From: Macquaria australasica
Taxonomy: Eukaryota; Chordata; Actinopteri; Centrarchiformes; Percichthyidae
Direction: 5' to 3'
Assembly: GCA_005408345.1 (NCBI GenBank)
Contig: SEMN01000092.1
Coordinates: 434,001-498,000, forward strand
DNA: 64,000 nt
The position numbers were made by a program, and so were the translations under genes. This document shows positions 26,661-39,323 of the stretch, piece after piece (position 1 is the stretch's first letter; each line of letters opens with the position of its first letter). The notes below the pieces were generated by a model. It was not told the DNA's origin. It did no database searches and worked only from the letters and a program-made list of their open reading frames with translations.

Positions 26661-29118
26661 GCCCTCAAGTGGTTATTGCAGGTTTAAAGTGACACGTGAA
26701 GGAATATACTGAACCATTCTTCTTTTGACAAATTAAACATGTAATTTATTATTAATAAAACATACCCTTGCTCAATTAAAACAATCAGGGGTTTTGCTGC
26801 TACAGCTTTACTTGGTCTGGTGTGACCAGCAGCTTATGGTGTTAGCAAACTTTAGAGAGATACTGCTGTTTGACAGACATACTGAGTCAGTTCACTGACT
26901 CTTCTCTACTTGTGTTACTGTTACACTACTTTATACTGTAATTGTCATTTTTGGCCACAATGGCTGCCACTGAGCAAAAGTTACATAGTCTCACTTTAAT
27001 GTATCTAGTGCTCTTGTCTTGCCTTGTATTGATTGCCAGTCCTCAGTGGATTTTAATGTGTACAGTGTGCTTTCCCTTAGGGCTCATTGTCGTCATGAAT
27101 TAGTCCGTTGTTTTTACCAAGTCAAGTCAGGATTTATTACAAATTATTTTACATGCTGCACAATGTTTCTCTTACACTACCATTCAAAATACTGACAGAA
27201 ATAATATCAAGTATATTTTGGCTCAAATTAACTTTGCCAAGGAGCTCTTTGTTTACAGTTTTGCTCACTTTTCTTGATTAAAACGTCAAGGTCCCCAGTG
27301 AGCTTAGCAGAACCTTCATCACATATTAAACCTAGAAAGCAAAGTTATCCTTGCAGATGCACTGCAAGCTACCATTGCCCTTCAGTCTTTTTACTGGCAG
27401 GAATCAATAGGGGAGATACTGCGTGGTTTGCTTTTCTTGAATGCTGGCTCCATCTGCTGGTTACAACCTTAACACTCGTTCCACCATGTGCTGCTACGGC
27501 AACATGCACCAAAATCATGAGATCAGAACAAAGGTTGATGCCTCATCTCTTACAGAAAGCTGCCAATGAGAAATATGCTAGGTGTGTCATTATTAATGTG
27601 TTGAGTAAAAGGTTTGCAGTGAGCACTGAAAAAGTTTCCCACAAAGCTCCTCCAGAGGTCACAAGTTCATCTCTGTGACGTACTTTCAACGTCAACACAA
27701 CAGCAAAAGCCTTAATTTACATTTAGTATTTAAGCAGATTAAGAGGGATAGCTCAAAGTCAAACAGGGCTGCCCCTGGTTCTTTTACTACACTTGAACTC
27801 CTCTTGGCTGCACTGACTGTTGCCCTGACGACCTTATGTCACCATGTCAGAATTACAGTATCCCTCTGTCTCAGCTTTGCTCATCTGTTCAGCTGATTAC
27901 ATCTGTGCCGTGTCTCGATGGATCTTCTGTCTGACTGCAAAGGAAGACGCTTTGGTGTGTTCCTTTGTCAAAAAACAAAAGTCTCAGAAAATAGTACTAC
28001 AGGATGTATGTGTTGGTGTGTATTTCTTCTTGACCCTGTCATGTTCATGTTTGTGTACCTGGCGGCTTAAGAGGCCCAGACAGTTTTACTGGAATGCCTA
28101 TCAGCAGGCAGCTGGCTTGTTAAATACTCTCTACAGATTTGGTTTCGCCAGACATGTGGCAGAAATGTTTCTTTAACTCAAATGTGACAACAATAGTTTT
28201 ATTTGTTCACCCTTCAAATGGAGAAGTTGAGTCATAATAATTAAAATTTCTCACACATGCTTTCCTGCTGTTGGGAGGAAACAAAGGGCATTTGTATCCG
28301 TTACAGTGCAAAAGCAGCTCACAAATAGTCTAATCACAGTCCCAAAATCATTTCAACTCATATAGTTTTTGGAGGATTTGATACACAAAGCCATGCAGAA
28401 TCCAGAACAAGAGTTTTACAAAGACTGAGCTTTTCCCAGTCTTTCAAGTCCATGAGAGGAGGAATATTCTTGAATCCAGGAGAAGTCAGAGAAGCCACAG
28501 TTATGTAGCGAGCTGGGCTGTGGTCTTGCGGCAGATCCTCCCCCTCGTCTGGAAGCTGTTGAGTTCCTTTCCAGATGTGGCCGCCTGATCTTTTTAATGA
28601 TACACTGGTGCAGGCAGAGAATCACAGAAATTGGGCTCGACAAAATAACACAAACAAGACTCAGTGAGAAACAGCATTTACTTTCGGGTACAATCTAAAA
28701 TTAGGACTTCTACTTTCACTTTAGTAGATTTTAATAACATGCTGGACTTTTGGAGAGGCAAGAACTATTATATACAAATTATTGCACAATCAGGAGGATG
28801 TTCCAGTTTTGCTCTGAAGCTCTTTTCCCTATAAGGCAATCTCTGAGAAAACTTTTTTTAGAGAGAAAAGACAATCACATCTTTGGACAGCATCACTGCA
28901 ATGGAGAGAGATTGGTTAGTAAGAGGTGTTCATATTAAAAAGGTTATAATCAGGATGCCACACTGGAGAGCCACATTTCACTTTTACATGAGCAGTTTTC
29001 AGCTTAAGCATCCTATTTCATAGTGTCGAGCTTTCCCCAACATCTTACACATGATCTCTAAAAATCAAAAAGTAAAGCAGGAATTTCCTCGATGAGACAT
29101 CTGGCACTTGCAGGCTGG

Positions 29119-29133
29119 ACCCCCCCCCCCCCC
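29119..29133 (+). repeat. Poly-C tract
   Basis: A near-perfect run of C in an otherwise AT-rich spacer. Length is likely variable between individuals and prone to assembly error. Confidence 0.8.
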
Positions 29134-29877
29134 TCACATTCACAGTTTGGAAAATGCCAGTTGCTTAAACAGCAGGTGTCTTTGACTTGGTCATCCTCCA
29201 GAGAGAACAGGTTGCACAGCTGTCTGGCACACACACATATGTGCACACACGAGCAAGGAAACAGAGAGAGAAAGAGGCACTTAATGAAAGATAGCAAACA
29301 ACTTCTTTACTCGGGTGAACTCTGGGTTCTTGTTGGACAGCTCTGGCAGGGAGATGCTCCCGCTGTGTCTTTTGTGTGTGCAAGTGGACCAAACAAAAGC
29401 TTAGTGAGGGATCTCTGGGAAGCCCAAGCTGTCGGAAAGGAATGCCCCCTCTCTCTTGTGGCTCAGCGCTTGAGTCTTAATCAGTGACCGGAGGGGCTGG
29501 TTGAGCTAGGGGCCTCCTGGACCCGGCGGGCGGACAGGAACTCACTCACTCCTGACCTCACTTGCCTCAATAAAATCTATTAGCTGAACACAGACGAGTA
29601 AAAGGCCGGTCATTGTTGCTGATGTGATGCAGATAAATCAAACTAATTGGTCCCTGTTTGCCTTTTCATGGTCATACTGTTTAAGTCCTTAAGTAATCTC
29701 CTTCTCAATCCAGGGAATGGCTGAATATTTAAATGTACAAGTTGTTTTTATATTTGTTTTTTATAAGAAAGTATTCTATGACAGATGAGAAAATACAGGC
29801 AGAGGTTCTGAGGTAAAAGTGGAAGTTGTTTTTGTCCAGTAGAAATAATGGAAACATAAAGGGTGTGCGTTTCCCTC

Positions 29878-29884
29878 TATAAGA
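29878..29884 (+). promoter_or_regulatory. TATA-like box upstream of the cystin-like gene
   Basis: TATAAGA is followed by a GC-richer stretch. Transcription starting about 30 bases downstream would leave a roughly 340-base 5' leader before the ATG at 30252. This is a weak call based on one short motif and position only. Confidence 0.3.
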
Positions 29885-30251
29885 AGGCGGAGTTTCTCCC
29901 TGGGGTCCTGAACCAAACTGGTGTTATGTAACGGATACGCTGCTTCTCATCCTGATGTGGAGTCAAACGAAAGTTTACAGGCAGCGTGTCTGACTCAAGT
30001 CCGGTCTATGAACATGGAATATCATTCTGCGCGTCTGCAGAACGTTTTTAAGAAAACTGGCCTTCAGGGCTGATTTTTAGCCAAAGAACTGTCTTAAAAC
30101 CGTAAACCTAATTGAAAACTGACCTTAAACGCTGCCAAGGATAAAGTCTTTGTTGGTTAATGTTCAACTCTGGAAGCTCTTGGTGTGTCTGAAGAGGAAT
30201 TTAGAAATGGGACTTTGCATTTAGATTTTGAAAGCAGCCAGACAGACGGAC

Positions 30252-31475
30252 ATGGGCAGCGGTACAAGCCGAGGGAAGAAAGTTGCACCTGCGTGTGTGA
30301 GCGAGGTGAACGTGACCAAAGCAGCTGCCGGCACTTCACCCAAACAGGACAGCAGTCCATTCAAGCCTCTCAAGATCCATGCAATTTTGCGCAACGCGCG
30401 CAACCGTGCGCAACCGGACTGCCACAGCGAGGGGCACGACTCTGACTTTTCCAGGGAGGACGATGACATTGATGGAGAGCTGGACACAGTTCTTGCAGAT
30501 TACGAGGAGCGACGGAGAGTTTCTGTGAAGAAGAATCCTCCCAAGAAGACTGTCATCAGATCCAAAACATACGGACTGTGTCATTTTAGTCAGGAAGACG
30601 ACGAGGACTTCAGCTCAGCGCCACGTGGCTCTCACGGTGGATCAAGAGATGTAAACAAGAGGAGCAAGGATGCTTTCACACACTTTAAAAAACACACACC
30701 TGTGTGCCCCAGCCAGCACAGTGTAAGGACTTTTATTTTTATAATATTTGCTCATTATTATTGTGACATGTTCTTGTCTGATTGTTGTGCAAACCAGTTT
30801 ATTATCGATCATTAGCAGCAGGATGATTTTAAAGTAACAATGATCCTGCAGAGATGAAAACTCATGACATTCCTTCTTTCCTCTCTGGTTTATGTCAGTC
30901 CTCCTCTCAGGGCTTTTTGACAAGAGGGGCTTTGTTGGAAGCTGTTCCCACAACAGAAAAACAATCGTAAGTAGACAACTCTGATAAATAATTGATGTCC
31001 GAGCTCAGTGGAGTAGTAAAAGCCTGGGAGGGTCAGATCAAATTTACCTTAAAGGGATCGAAATACCAACCCATTATTCTCAGGGCAGATCAGATTAGTC
31101 AGACGTCTGTTGTTGCTGCTTTGTTGAAGGTGAGTGTGAAAACAGGAAGCACAACCAAGAAAAACACATTTCCATAACATGCCCCAAGTTTAACCGATGG
31201 TCCCTTTGGGCACCATATTCATTGGAAATTAATCCGTTGTTTGTTTGATGCTGTTGTGGATTTATTTATTTATGTATTTTATGTGAAAATAACAAATCAA
31301 AAGTGGAGTAGTATCACTTATATTTCCTGTTTTTATTATCATGTTGTTGACATGTTTCTCCACTCTCCCCAGGACTTTTGGCAGCTGCCATAGCTCCTCT
31401 CTCACCATGCCAGTCATCCCGTACCATGGATCAGAAGAGGAGCTGATGGACACTATTGAGAGAGAGTTTAGTTGA
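30252..31475 (+). CDS. cys1: Cystin-like ciliary membrane-associated protein (3 coding exons)
   Basis: Coding exons are 30252-30722, 30899-30966 and 31373-31475, joined at phases 0 and 2, giving 213 aa. The N-terminus MGSGTSRGKK matches the myristoylated MGSGSSR start of cystin. The C-terminus (PVIPYHGSEEELMDTIEREF, then S and stop) matches cystin's conserved ISYDYSEEELMASIE-type tail. The middle is acidic and lysine-rich, with an EEELM-independent block DGELDTVLADYEERR. Mammalian cystin is a lipid-anchored protein of the primary cilium, associated with membrane rafts and cystic kidney disease in mice. Here Gly2 is available for myristoylation. The protein is longer than mammalian cystin (about 150 aa). 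The start was chosen over an in-frame ATG eight codons upstream because only this one gives the Met-Gly myristoylation context. It is convergent with klhdc1. It could be a paralogue of cys1 rather than the orthologue. Confidence 0.72.
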
Positions 31476-32795
31476 CCCCCAGCTGAGAAAGCTGCAGCAA
31501 AGCTGCTGTCCTCTTCGTGTCTTCATGTGATACAGCAGTTTGCAGAAGACAATTTAAAAAGATAAAGTGAACCAGGGTTTCTTTTGACAATTTCCTGTTA
31601 GTAAGGAAGGCTACATTTACTGTATTTAAACAGGGTTTCCTGGATAAATTTAAGATTGTTTGGACTGAGCTGAAAGTGCGGCACTCCAGGCCTTTGAATT
31701 TACCCAAGTATTATTTAACAACATGAAGCAGTGTAATCGCAGAGTTATAACACTTGAACAGGTGCCAGGAGGTTCTCCTCACAGCCCAGGTCTGTGCACT
31801 GACAGAAGCCTCCTTGGTTTGTTATCTACAGTGGTAAGGTGTCAGTGTTACCCCCCCAGTGCTGCCAGGCTCCCGCAGAGAGAACAAACCTACTTATTTG
31901 TTACTTATTACTTCCTTTACTTTAACTTGTCTGTTAATAGGTAAAGGAGAGGACACAGATATTTCTCTGGTTGCTGAAACTCAGCAGTCCTGCTAAAATC
32001 TAGCAGTAAAGGCACATTCTTGAGGCCGTGCAGTGTATAGAGTACAGTTTTTCATAAGTGGTAAGCCTGTTAAGGTATGAGCTGGGGTTGTTTATTTAAG
32101 GTTTCCTTCCTGACCGCAGTTCCTGCACTTCTCCACCCTTATGAAGAAGGAATGTGTGGCAGCAGAGACTTTCAGTCAGGCTCAGTTTGACCCAGCGTTT
32201 CTGCTGATGACAAGATTCAGCCACATTCAAACATAAATGTCTGCTGCCACTTAGTGGCAGAACACAGTAGCTGCGTGCATGAACACACATTTAAACATTT
32301 ATGAGAACACTGTATGTGTCAACAAACTGTTTAACGAAAAGTGAATTTCAAATAGAAATGTAGAGGAAGAGTTTTGTAATTTTGTTTTATATTGCAAATA
32401 AAAATGGACTGTTGTGGTATGTTTGATCATGTGTAAAGTTTCTGGGAGAAAATCGGTGTTTGTGTGTGTTTAACTATTGCCTTTACAGCATTGCTTAGTT
32501 GACTAACACTTAAAATACCTCTGTAGTCTAATAATCCACATCAGGCAAAAACTGTTCAATGTGCCATTTAATCATCACAGGAACCGTTCATAAGAGTATT
32601 TTTCAGCAGGCAGACTGTACAAAATAAAACTTTAAAATATATATAAAATATAACACCATAAAATATTTTGCACAATATATTTAAAAAATAAAAACGCTAC
32701 CCCACAGTGTGACTGAGATGTTCTCACTGAAGGGAGTATAGTACTTAAATAAAACATTGTATGCATTGTTTTTGGCCATTAAGACATTCTTTTAC
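31476..32795 (+). other. 3' UTR and tail-to-tail spacer between cystin-like gene and klhdc1
   Basis: A polyadenylation signal AATAAA lies at 32397-32402, followed by a GT-rich stretch (gtgtttgtgtgtgtt), so the plus-strand transcript probably ends near 32.42 kb with a 3' UTR of roughly 900 bases. The remaining 350 bases before the klhdc1 stop codon are AT-rich and should include the klhdc1 3' UTR on the other strand. No canonical minus-strand AATAAA is obvious there. Confidence 0.5.
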
Positions 32796-35700
32796 CTAAT
32801 ACTTTTGCTTTTTTGAAGGCCTGTAGAAAGACATCCTCCTCTGTACTGCTGCCAGCAGTTTGGGAGGCAGGAGAGGAAGCTGATTTCTGAGCATCTCATA
32901 GTTCCTCAAATTCTTTGCAACATAATCCTGGCAAATCCTGTCAGAGGAAAAAGTCTGTCATTTCTCACTTCTATTTGGGGAAAGAGATTACATAATCGAA
33001 GTAAATATAACCCTTGAAAACAAGATGACACATCTCAAGGGGTTTATCCTGATACAATACATTTGATTTATACAAAGAAATAGACCTTTTTAACAGCAGA
33101 TATTTTTACTTGGCATAACAGGAGACGCACAGGTGAAACTAATATCATTAATGATGAAGAGCTTGCACATTACCAGGGCTGTCTGTTGTGTAAAGGTCTA
33201 TTTCTGCTATAAAACTCTTTGAATTTTCTTTCAGTTTTTACCTGAATAGAGGATATGGCTGCATCTGGAAAACAAGTGCATCATTGCAGTGACCCTGAAA
33301 AGAAATATGCAAGGTTTGTAAAGGTCCATTTTGAGTTCTGTGATTTTTCACAAGACTAATATTCAGCAAGTACTTTCTTTCAAAAACCTGCATCCCATGT
33401 TCCTTTTTGCTCAGTGTTTTGATTAAAGTATCAACTGTTGTATACGTCGACATACTGCAGGGTAGATTTTTATGTGCAGTATGCTTTTCACTATAATAAA
33501 GTTATTTATTTGGAAAGTGAAATGCAGTTGCATTTCATGCAGGTCTTCTCTGATGTGTAGTACAGGGACACTAAACAGCTCAATAATACATCTTTATTAT
33601 GGAGTTGTTGAGAGTTAATTAAATAACTGTTGATTTGAAAGTTCATCCTTTCATCAGTTTTGCATGCCGGACATTTTTACAGGTCTCTCCCCATAGTCCC
33701 CATGACGTGAATTCAGGAGGCTTTTAGGTTTTTTTGTCATGTGAGGATTTCCAAAGGTCTATAAATTTAGAATAAGTGTTCTAAAGTGTCTCTGTGATAC
33801 TTACGGTGTCAACAAGGAGGATGTAGTCACAACTTCCACCAAACACAATCACATCAGAGTCTTTGTCTGGACACGCCGTGTGCCACAGCCTTGGACAGGG
33901 GAAAATATGCTATTTAAAATCTGCTCACAATATACAGTAAAACTCTTTAACTCTTGTACAGAGAAATAAATGTAAAACCCATCTCTTTTGGTTGCACAAT
34001 TTTTGTGCTACCTTGGCTTATTCTTAAAAGGATGCTCGACTTCTCTCCATTTCTTCGTTTCAACATCAAACAACCACCCATCACCTGAGTGAGAAAATCA
34101 CGTGTTATTGAAAGGAAAACAATTAAAGAAAATAAAATGACCAAAGGAAAATAAAAGTGAAGAAGTGATCTTACTCATTGGTTTGCAGTCTACACTGAGA
34201 CCTCCAAACAGGAACAAGGTGCTGTCTGATACTGCTGTGAGCGTGTGCCATGATCTGCCCACTGGAGCGATGGACGCTGGGATTCTGGAAAACACATTTT
34301 GCACAATGTGGTCAAAGATTAGGCCAGTTTAAATATCAATGATAATGTTGAACTAGAAGTCATTTGGGCACACTTGTAGTTTAGTCTTTAAACACTGAAT
34401 GTAGTTATTTGAATGCTAGCCCGACTGAAGTGTCTGTGATGTTTTGCTGTCTCTAATAAAAAACATGACCAGGATGTAAACACAACAGAGAACAATTTCT
34501 ACACATTTTAAGTCACTGGTCACAATCCCATACATACATTTCTGACCACGTCCATGATTCAAGGTCCAGACAGTGAATGTCACTCGTCCTGGTTTCCTGC
34601 ATTTAAAAGAAGAGGAGGACAAGTTGCGAATGGCAGTCACTACTGACGACTTCTTGTTGTCTCCTTATGAATTCGGATACGAGAGAAGAACTGCAAAGCA
34701 TGTAGAGCTCTCACCATGACTCTGCCTCCACAAATGTACCCTCTACATCCGATTGTGGCGCTGGCGTGGGCGGCCCTGGGGGCGGGAGCACGGCCCTGCA
34801 CACCGAAACTGTCACTGTAAAATCATCTGTGGATTTTGTCTAAACAGATTTCCAAAACTGCAAAACCTCCCCTGTCTCTGAAATCACTAATCAGAATCTG
34901 TGTATTGCATTCAGTGTATAAAAGCATGAATCACACTCTAACTGACTCACATGGGTCTGTGGTTCACTCCAACTGGCTTGCAAGGGGTCAAATATATGAA
35001 CCTCATTGTTCCACCCCCAGAAGACATCTTCCACCTGGAAACAACAAGATAGCTAAACAGGGGCAAATAAACTGATTTCTACTTTTTCACAAAATGATTC
35101 TCATTTATTTATATGGAGGCATTTAAGAGTATTCTTGGTAAGTACCAATGATTTGACAGTCGTGTCACCAGATTTCTCACATTTTGGCCTGATGCATTTT
35201 TAGAACAAAATCTCTTATAAAAATGACGAAGAAAGAACACAGAACATCAAACTACCAAATATGTGCAACTATTTTTAAAAAATATCTGTAATGCCTAAGC
35301 TGCATTGTGACAGATTTATAGTCAATAAAAAACATTACCCATGATGTTTCATCTACAATGAAGCTTCTGTTCCTGCTATTGACATCAGTCAGCAGTTTGT
35401 GACCATATCCTCCAAAGTAGACGATCCTGGAGAATATCAAACAAAGATTTTCACAATTTACTATCATGCAAGCGCAGATTATGGATTTGTTTCACAATGG
35501 AGTGATCAAAATCCCCAACTATTAACCCTTATTTCCATTTCACCATATAATTAGACATAAACCCTAAAACAGATGTAAAGCCTAATGGTTGTAGGAATTC
35601 AAGATAGGTTGTGTTTTTGTTTGCAGGTGGAAGAGAAGAGAAGGTGAAAACCTAACAAAATACCATTTGGATGTTTAGTCATTGCAACTGCAAATGGTAA

Positions 35701-38365
35701 AAGAACAAAGCAAAGAAAGCTAGCAAGAATATGAGATTTTGAAGATCATGGCTTTTAATTTACTAAGACAAAAAAAAGAGTGAATGCAGAATATATGATA
35801 TCAAAATAAACCCAAAAAGGGTGAATAGTGTGCACATCCAACCCCTATTGGGTACAGGTGCAAGACCAAAAAACAGCCCCAGGAAAGGGAGAGGCTTTCT
35901 GCACACTGACATTTTCAAGCTCCCAAGTGCAAGGTCTTCGTCAGGCAAACACAACATTTCAGTGTGCGGACAGCCTCTGCTTTTCCTTTGTCAAAATAAA
36001 CTACAACTTGCCCGTAGTGCATGGTACAGTAACAAAGTGCTGGAAATAGCACAAATCAGTTAAAATTCACATTTTCATAGTGCTTACCTTCCATTGTGAA
36101 CCCAGCAGGACAGTTTGTCTCGAGGTGAGGGAGCAGAACCGATCTCATGTATGATCTTCCTCCACGTGTATTTACCGTCTGTCAGGTTGACACAATAGAT
36201 CTGTTTGAAGTAAAACAATGATCACTTCTTCATGTCAACTTTACTCAGTCTAAGCTGTGAACTTTGGATGTGCTCACATTGATCCATTGTGTCCATTCAT
36301 TCATATTAACATATTAACTGTTTTTCAATGAGGAATGTTTTTTTGTGCATGGCTGATGAGGCATCTGCCTCCGTCAGAGTCCATTTTGATGATCAGAAAG
36401 ATTTATAAAAGGTAGAAATTTTTGCAATTGGTGGAAATGTTTCAGAATTGTCAACATGCACTTAGTCGTTAAATCTGAGGAGGTATTTTTTGTTACTAGC
36501 CACGCAGCTACATTATCAATATATTGTACATTTTAAAAACAAACTGAGACAAACAACAGAAACTCCTAATTGAATTTCAGTTGATTTTGTAATGGATCAA
36601 TGTGCCCACACCCTTACAGGAGATTTTACACATACTTTGGTGTTTAAAAATGGCAGTGTTCATAGTTGTTATTTAACCACACAAAAATTATTTAAAAAAA
36701 ACATGTAGTTTATGTGAAGTAAACCACAATTTAGGTTTCATGAACTATATAGAGCATCGGTTATCAGTCTCACCTGATTGGTCTGTCCATTGTCATCACA
36801 ACCTCCAAATATGTACATGTGTCCGTTCAGAAAACAGCTGCAGGTCCCAGACATAGAGGGAGGGACTTCCCCTGTCATGTGAAACACTTCCCTTCAAAAA
36901 AAGTTTAAAAATGGGGATAAACTACTCACATTCACTTATGTCATGACACATTTTACAATGAGGACAAGACAGCAGAAAGCTCCAGGCATGTGACACAACT
37001 GGACTGTGTCAAAAAAGTATGAAAAACAGTAGAAAGCGTGAGAGACATAAAGACCGAATGTGTAAAAATTATGGGAAAACATGCATATTTGGAATTTATT
37101 TAATATTCTTACCATACACCTCGTTCTAAGTCATAAACCCAGATTTCATCACTGGGTAGGAAAACTTCATCATCAGCGATCGACTGTAGAGAATACAACA
37201 TGTCTATTACTATGAAATAAATACTAATAATTAATATGAAAGAAAACAATTATGTCCAATGCAAAAGCATGTAAGTAAAATTCTGAAAACGTGCTCATTC
37301 TGCCAATCTAAACTTTTCAGGCATGTTTCTGAAGAACAGCGATAACTTTCCAATTATATTCAAATCCATTTTTTTGCATATTTTGAAACATAGTTTTAAA
37401 AATAATCTAAAGCATATTGGCATGCTGACTGATGGTTTGCTCAGGTTTGTTTATTTATTTAAGAGATCGTATTTCCATAGATACTGTATAAACAGTGGTG
37501 GAAGTAGTCAGATCCTTTACTTAAGTAAATGCATAAATACCACATTGTAAAAATACTCTGACAAGTAAAAATTCTACATTTAAAATGTCAGAATATAAGT
37601 AAAAGTACTATCTAAGTATCTAAGTATTATCTGCAGAACTTAAAGTATCAAGCCTGAAAGTAACTGTTATGCACAATGGCTCATTTCAGAGTGTTTTAGT
37701 ACTTAATATATATTCTGTTACTGGATTATTATTGATGTATTATTAGTAATGCACTAACATGGAAGCAGCATCTTAATGTTGTAGCTGGTCGGTTTTGGTA
37801 GTTTTATCTGTAACCATCAAGGGCGTAATCACGGTATAGACATTGGGGGGGTCCACATTTTTGTGCATTTCCCACAATTCTATGATATTTATATATGAAA
37901 ATTCACACATTTAAAACATAGATTTGAGGACTACATTGATCATTTGAATTCACATTTAAAGGAATAGTCTGATTTCTCTGAGATAGTGGCTGCCCCCCCA
38001 CTTCATTTGTTTTGGTCAGTTGCTGACTGTTCACTTCTTCCAAACTTGTCAAAAAAAAAAAAAAAATCAAATAAATGTAGTGGAATAAAAAGCGCAATAT
38101 TTCCCTCTGAAATGTAGTAAAATGTTAGTAGTACAGAGTGACATAAACTGGAAATATTCAAGTACAAGCAGGCCTACCTGAATATTACACTACTTGATTA
38201 AACTGGTCTTAAGAAAACTGGAAACACAGCTGGTGTGGTAATGTTTGTTTTTCTCACCATGTAACCTCCCCACACATACAGCAGGTTTTCCTCCACCACA
38301 GCCGTGTGTCCGCTCCTCTCCCGGGCCACCAGCTCCGAGCAGTGCCTCTCAAATCCCGAATCCAT
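32796..38365 (-). CDS. klhdc1: Kelch domain-containing protein 1 (13 coding exons, 394 aa)
   Basis: Exons in transcript order: 38365-38258, 37183-37113, 36891-36774, 36200-36088, 35426-35339, 35034-34951, 34795-34715, 34596-34538, 34284-34175, 34084-34012, 33889-33805, 33294-33242, 32937-32796. All phases agree. The protein opens MDSGFERHCSELVARERSGH and carries about six kelch blades (YVWGGY, YIFGGC, VYFGGY, YICGGR, LFLFGG, VIVFGG). It ends in a helical box with LPLLPPKLLAAV, equivalent to the elongin-binding region of the family. KLHDC1 proteins are substrate receptors of cullin-RING ligases that recognise C-terminal glycine degrons. The arginines and RSWH motif used by the KLHDC2 pocket are present (GGRVMETR; GRSWHTL), which supports the same role. 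It is a little shorter than human KLHDC1 (406 aa). It is divergent with pole2. Intron 1 holds a transposon-like element. Confidence 0.95.
35790..36060 (-). repeat. Dispersed repeat with hammerhead-like core, in klhdc1 intron 4
   Basis: Phrases such as tgtgcacatccaacccc, gggtacaggtgcaaga and ctgcacactgac belong to a repeat I have seen in fish genomes, but its class is uncertain. On the minus strand it contains CTGACGA (35944-35938) and GAAA (35916-35913) in hammerhead order, separated by a long imperfect stem. It lies wholly inside an intron and does not disturb splice sites. Confidence 0.4.
37493..38200 (+). mobile_element. hAT-like non-autonomous element in klhdc1 intron 1
   Basis: The left terminus cagtggtggaagtagtcaga at 37493 and the body (ctttacttaagtaaatgcat, tgtagctggtcggttttgg, atgtagtggaataaaaag) are the family seen at 9.0 kb. 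The right end is degraded, and the interior carries an unrelated-looking stretch with poly-A at about 37.9-38.07 kb. It is antisense to klhdc1 and non-coding. Confidence 0.6.
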
Positions 38366-38870
38366 GGCTGGCTGCTATTAATAGAAAGGGAAGACGTGCC
38401 TTTGAGCCTAAAATGATCAAATCTGTCTAAAAATGTCACCTTCTCAGCTGCAGATGGCAGTTATAGTGAGGTGTAATAACACAAACTACGAGCAGAGCTG
38501 ACACGAAACAGGCTTTCAGTTCCCTCACGTTGTTGTTGTCGGTTTAAGATTTTTTTAAAGGGACTTATATGGCATTTGTACAAAACTGAAAGTCTACGGA
38601 ACGTTAAACTCGGGTTACATGAAAACACTTAAACATACTCACAGGCTACAGTACAGTTTCAGAGGTCGTATAGTTGTTTATCATGTTGTGAACACCAAAA
38701 CACAGCAGGAAAAAAAAAAAAAAGCCTCGATCCAGCCTGTCACAACATATACAAAATAAAATACAACTTCCGGTCCCTTTCTCTTGTCAAAATAAAATCC
38801 CCGTTGACCACCACATGGAGTCCAAAGTGAAGTGTTTTTTTTTGTTTTTTTTTAAATCTAACATCCTACT

Positions 38871-38909
38871 CATAGACTGTATATAAAGATACATTATATA
38901 CAGTCTATG
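38871..38909. repeat. Near-perfect palindrome, short MITE relic
   Basis: CATAGACTGTATATAA and TATATACAGTCTATG form inverted arms around an 8-base centre. The word catagactgtatataa is frequent in fish genomes as the end of a small transposon-like repeat, so this is probably a leftover of such an element rather than a designed promoter element. Confidence 0.6.
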
Positions 38910-39323
38910 ATCCTACCTAACACCGGTCATATTCACCTTAAACAACCACTCTCACCACTGTTGCCTGCTGAAAGTTATTGTTGCTATTCCTATACAATAC
39001 GTTAAGTAAAAAAAATATCTTACAATAATAATGATGGTGTAAATGTAAAAATAACGTTGATCTTTCTAAAACATTAACAGAGGGAGGATCTTTAAAACAT
39101 CTGTATACATTTTTGAAATTCGTTGAAAGCAATCATAAACACAAACACGGTAACATATGCATTCATAAGAATAAAACGAGGAACTATAATGCTGCGGAAT
39201 TAAATTATAACAATACACAAATGAACGTTAGGTACAAGGATAATGCAGGTGGGAAGAGCGGGAAAAAATAACGTTTAGGTTGATTCTTAAGCGGAAGTGA
39301 TGCGACACACGCGGAAGTTGACA

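Larger units (their letters stand above)
1..29877. other. Gene-poor, repeat-bearing spacer
   Basis: I see no recognisable protein-coding gene here. The open frames are short, lack recognisable motifs and mostly do not end at plausible splice sites. The sequence is AT-rich with many short A and T runs. What can be supported is a set of dispersed repeats and microsatellites, listed separately, and one possible two-exon transcript at 21.4-22.9 kb. Stretches not covered by those entries show nothing I can name. They could hold conserved regulatory elements for neighbouring genes, but that cannot be judged from one sequence. Exons of a large gene with very long introns could also have been missed. 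Confidence 0.55.

Noticed and set aside
27274..27678. Open frame of 134 codons, plus strand
   Set aside because: It has no recognisable motif, cysteine and histidine placement looks random, and no splice or promoter context supports it. It is likely chance openness.
29092..29487. Open frame of 131 codons spanning the poly-C tract, plus strand
   Set aside because: The protein is low in coding character, crosses a homopolymer and a CA-rich stretch, and matches nothing known.
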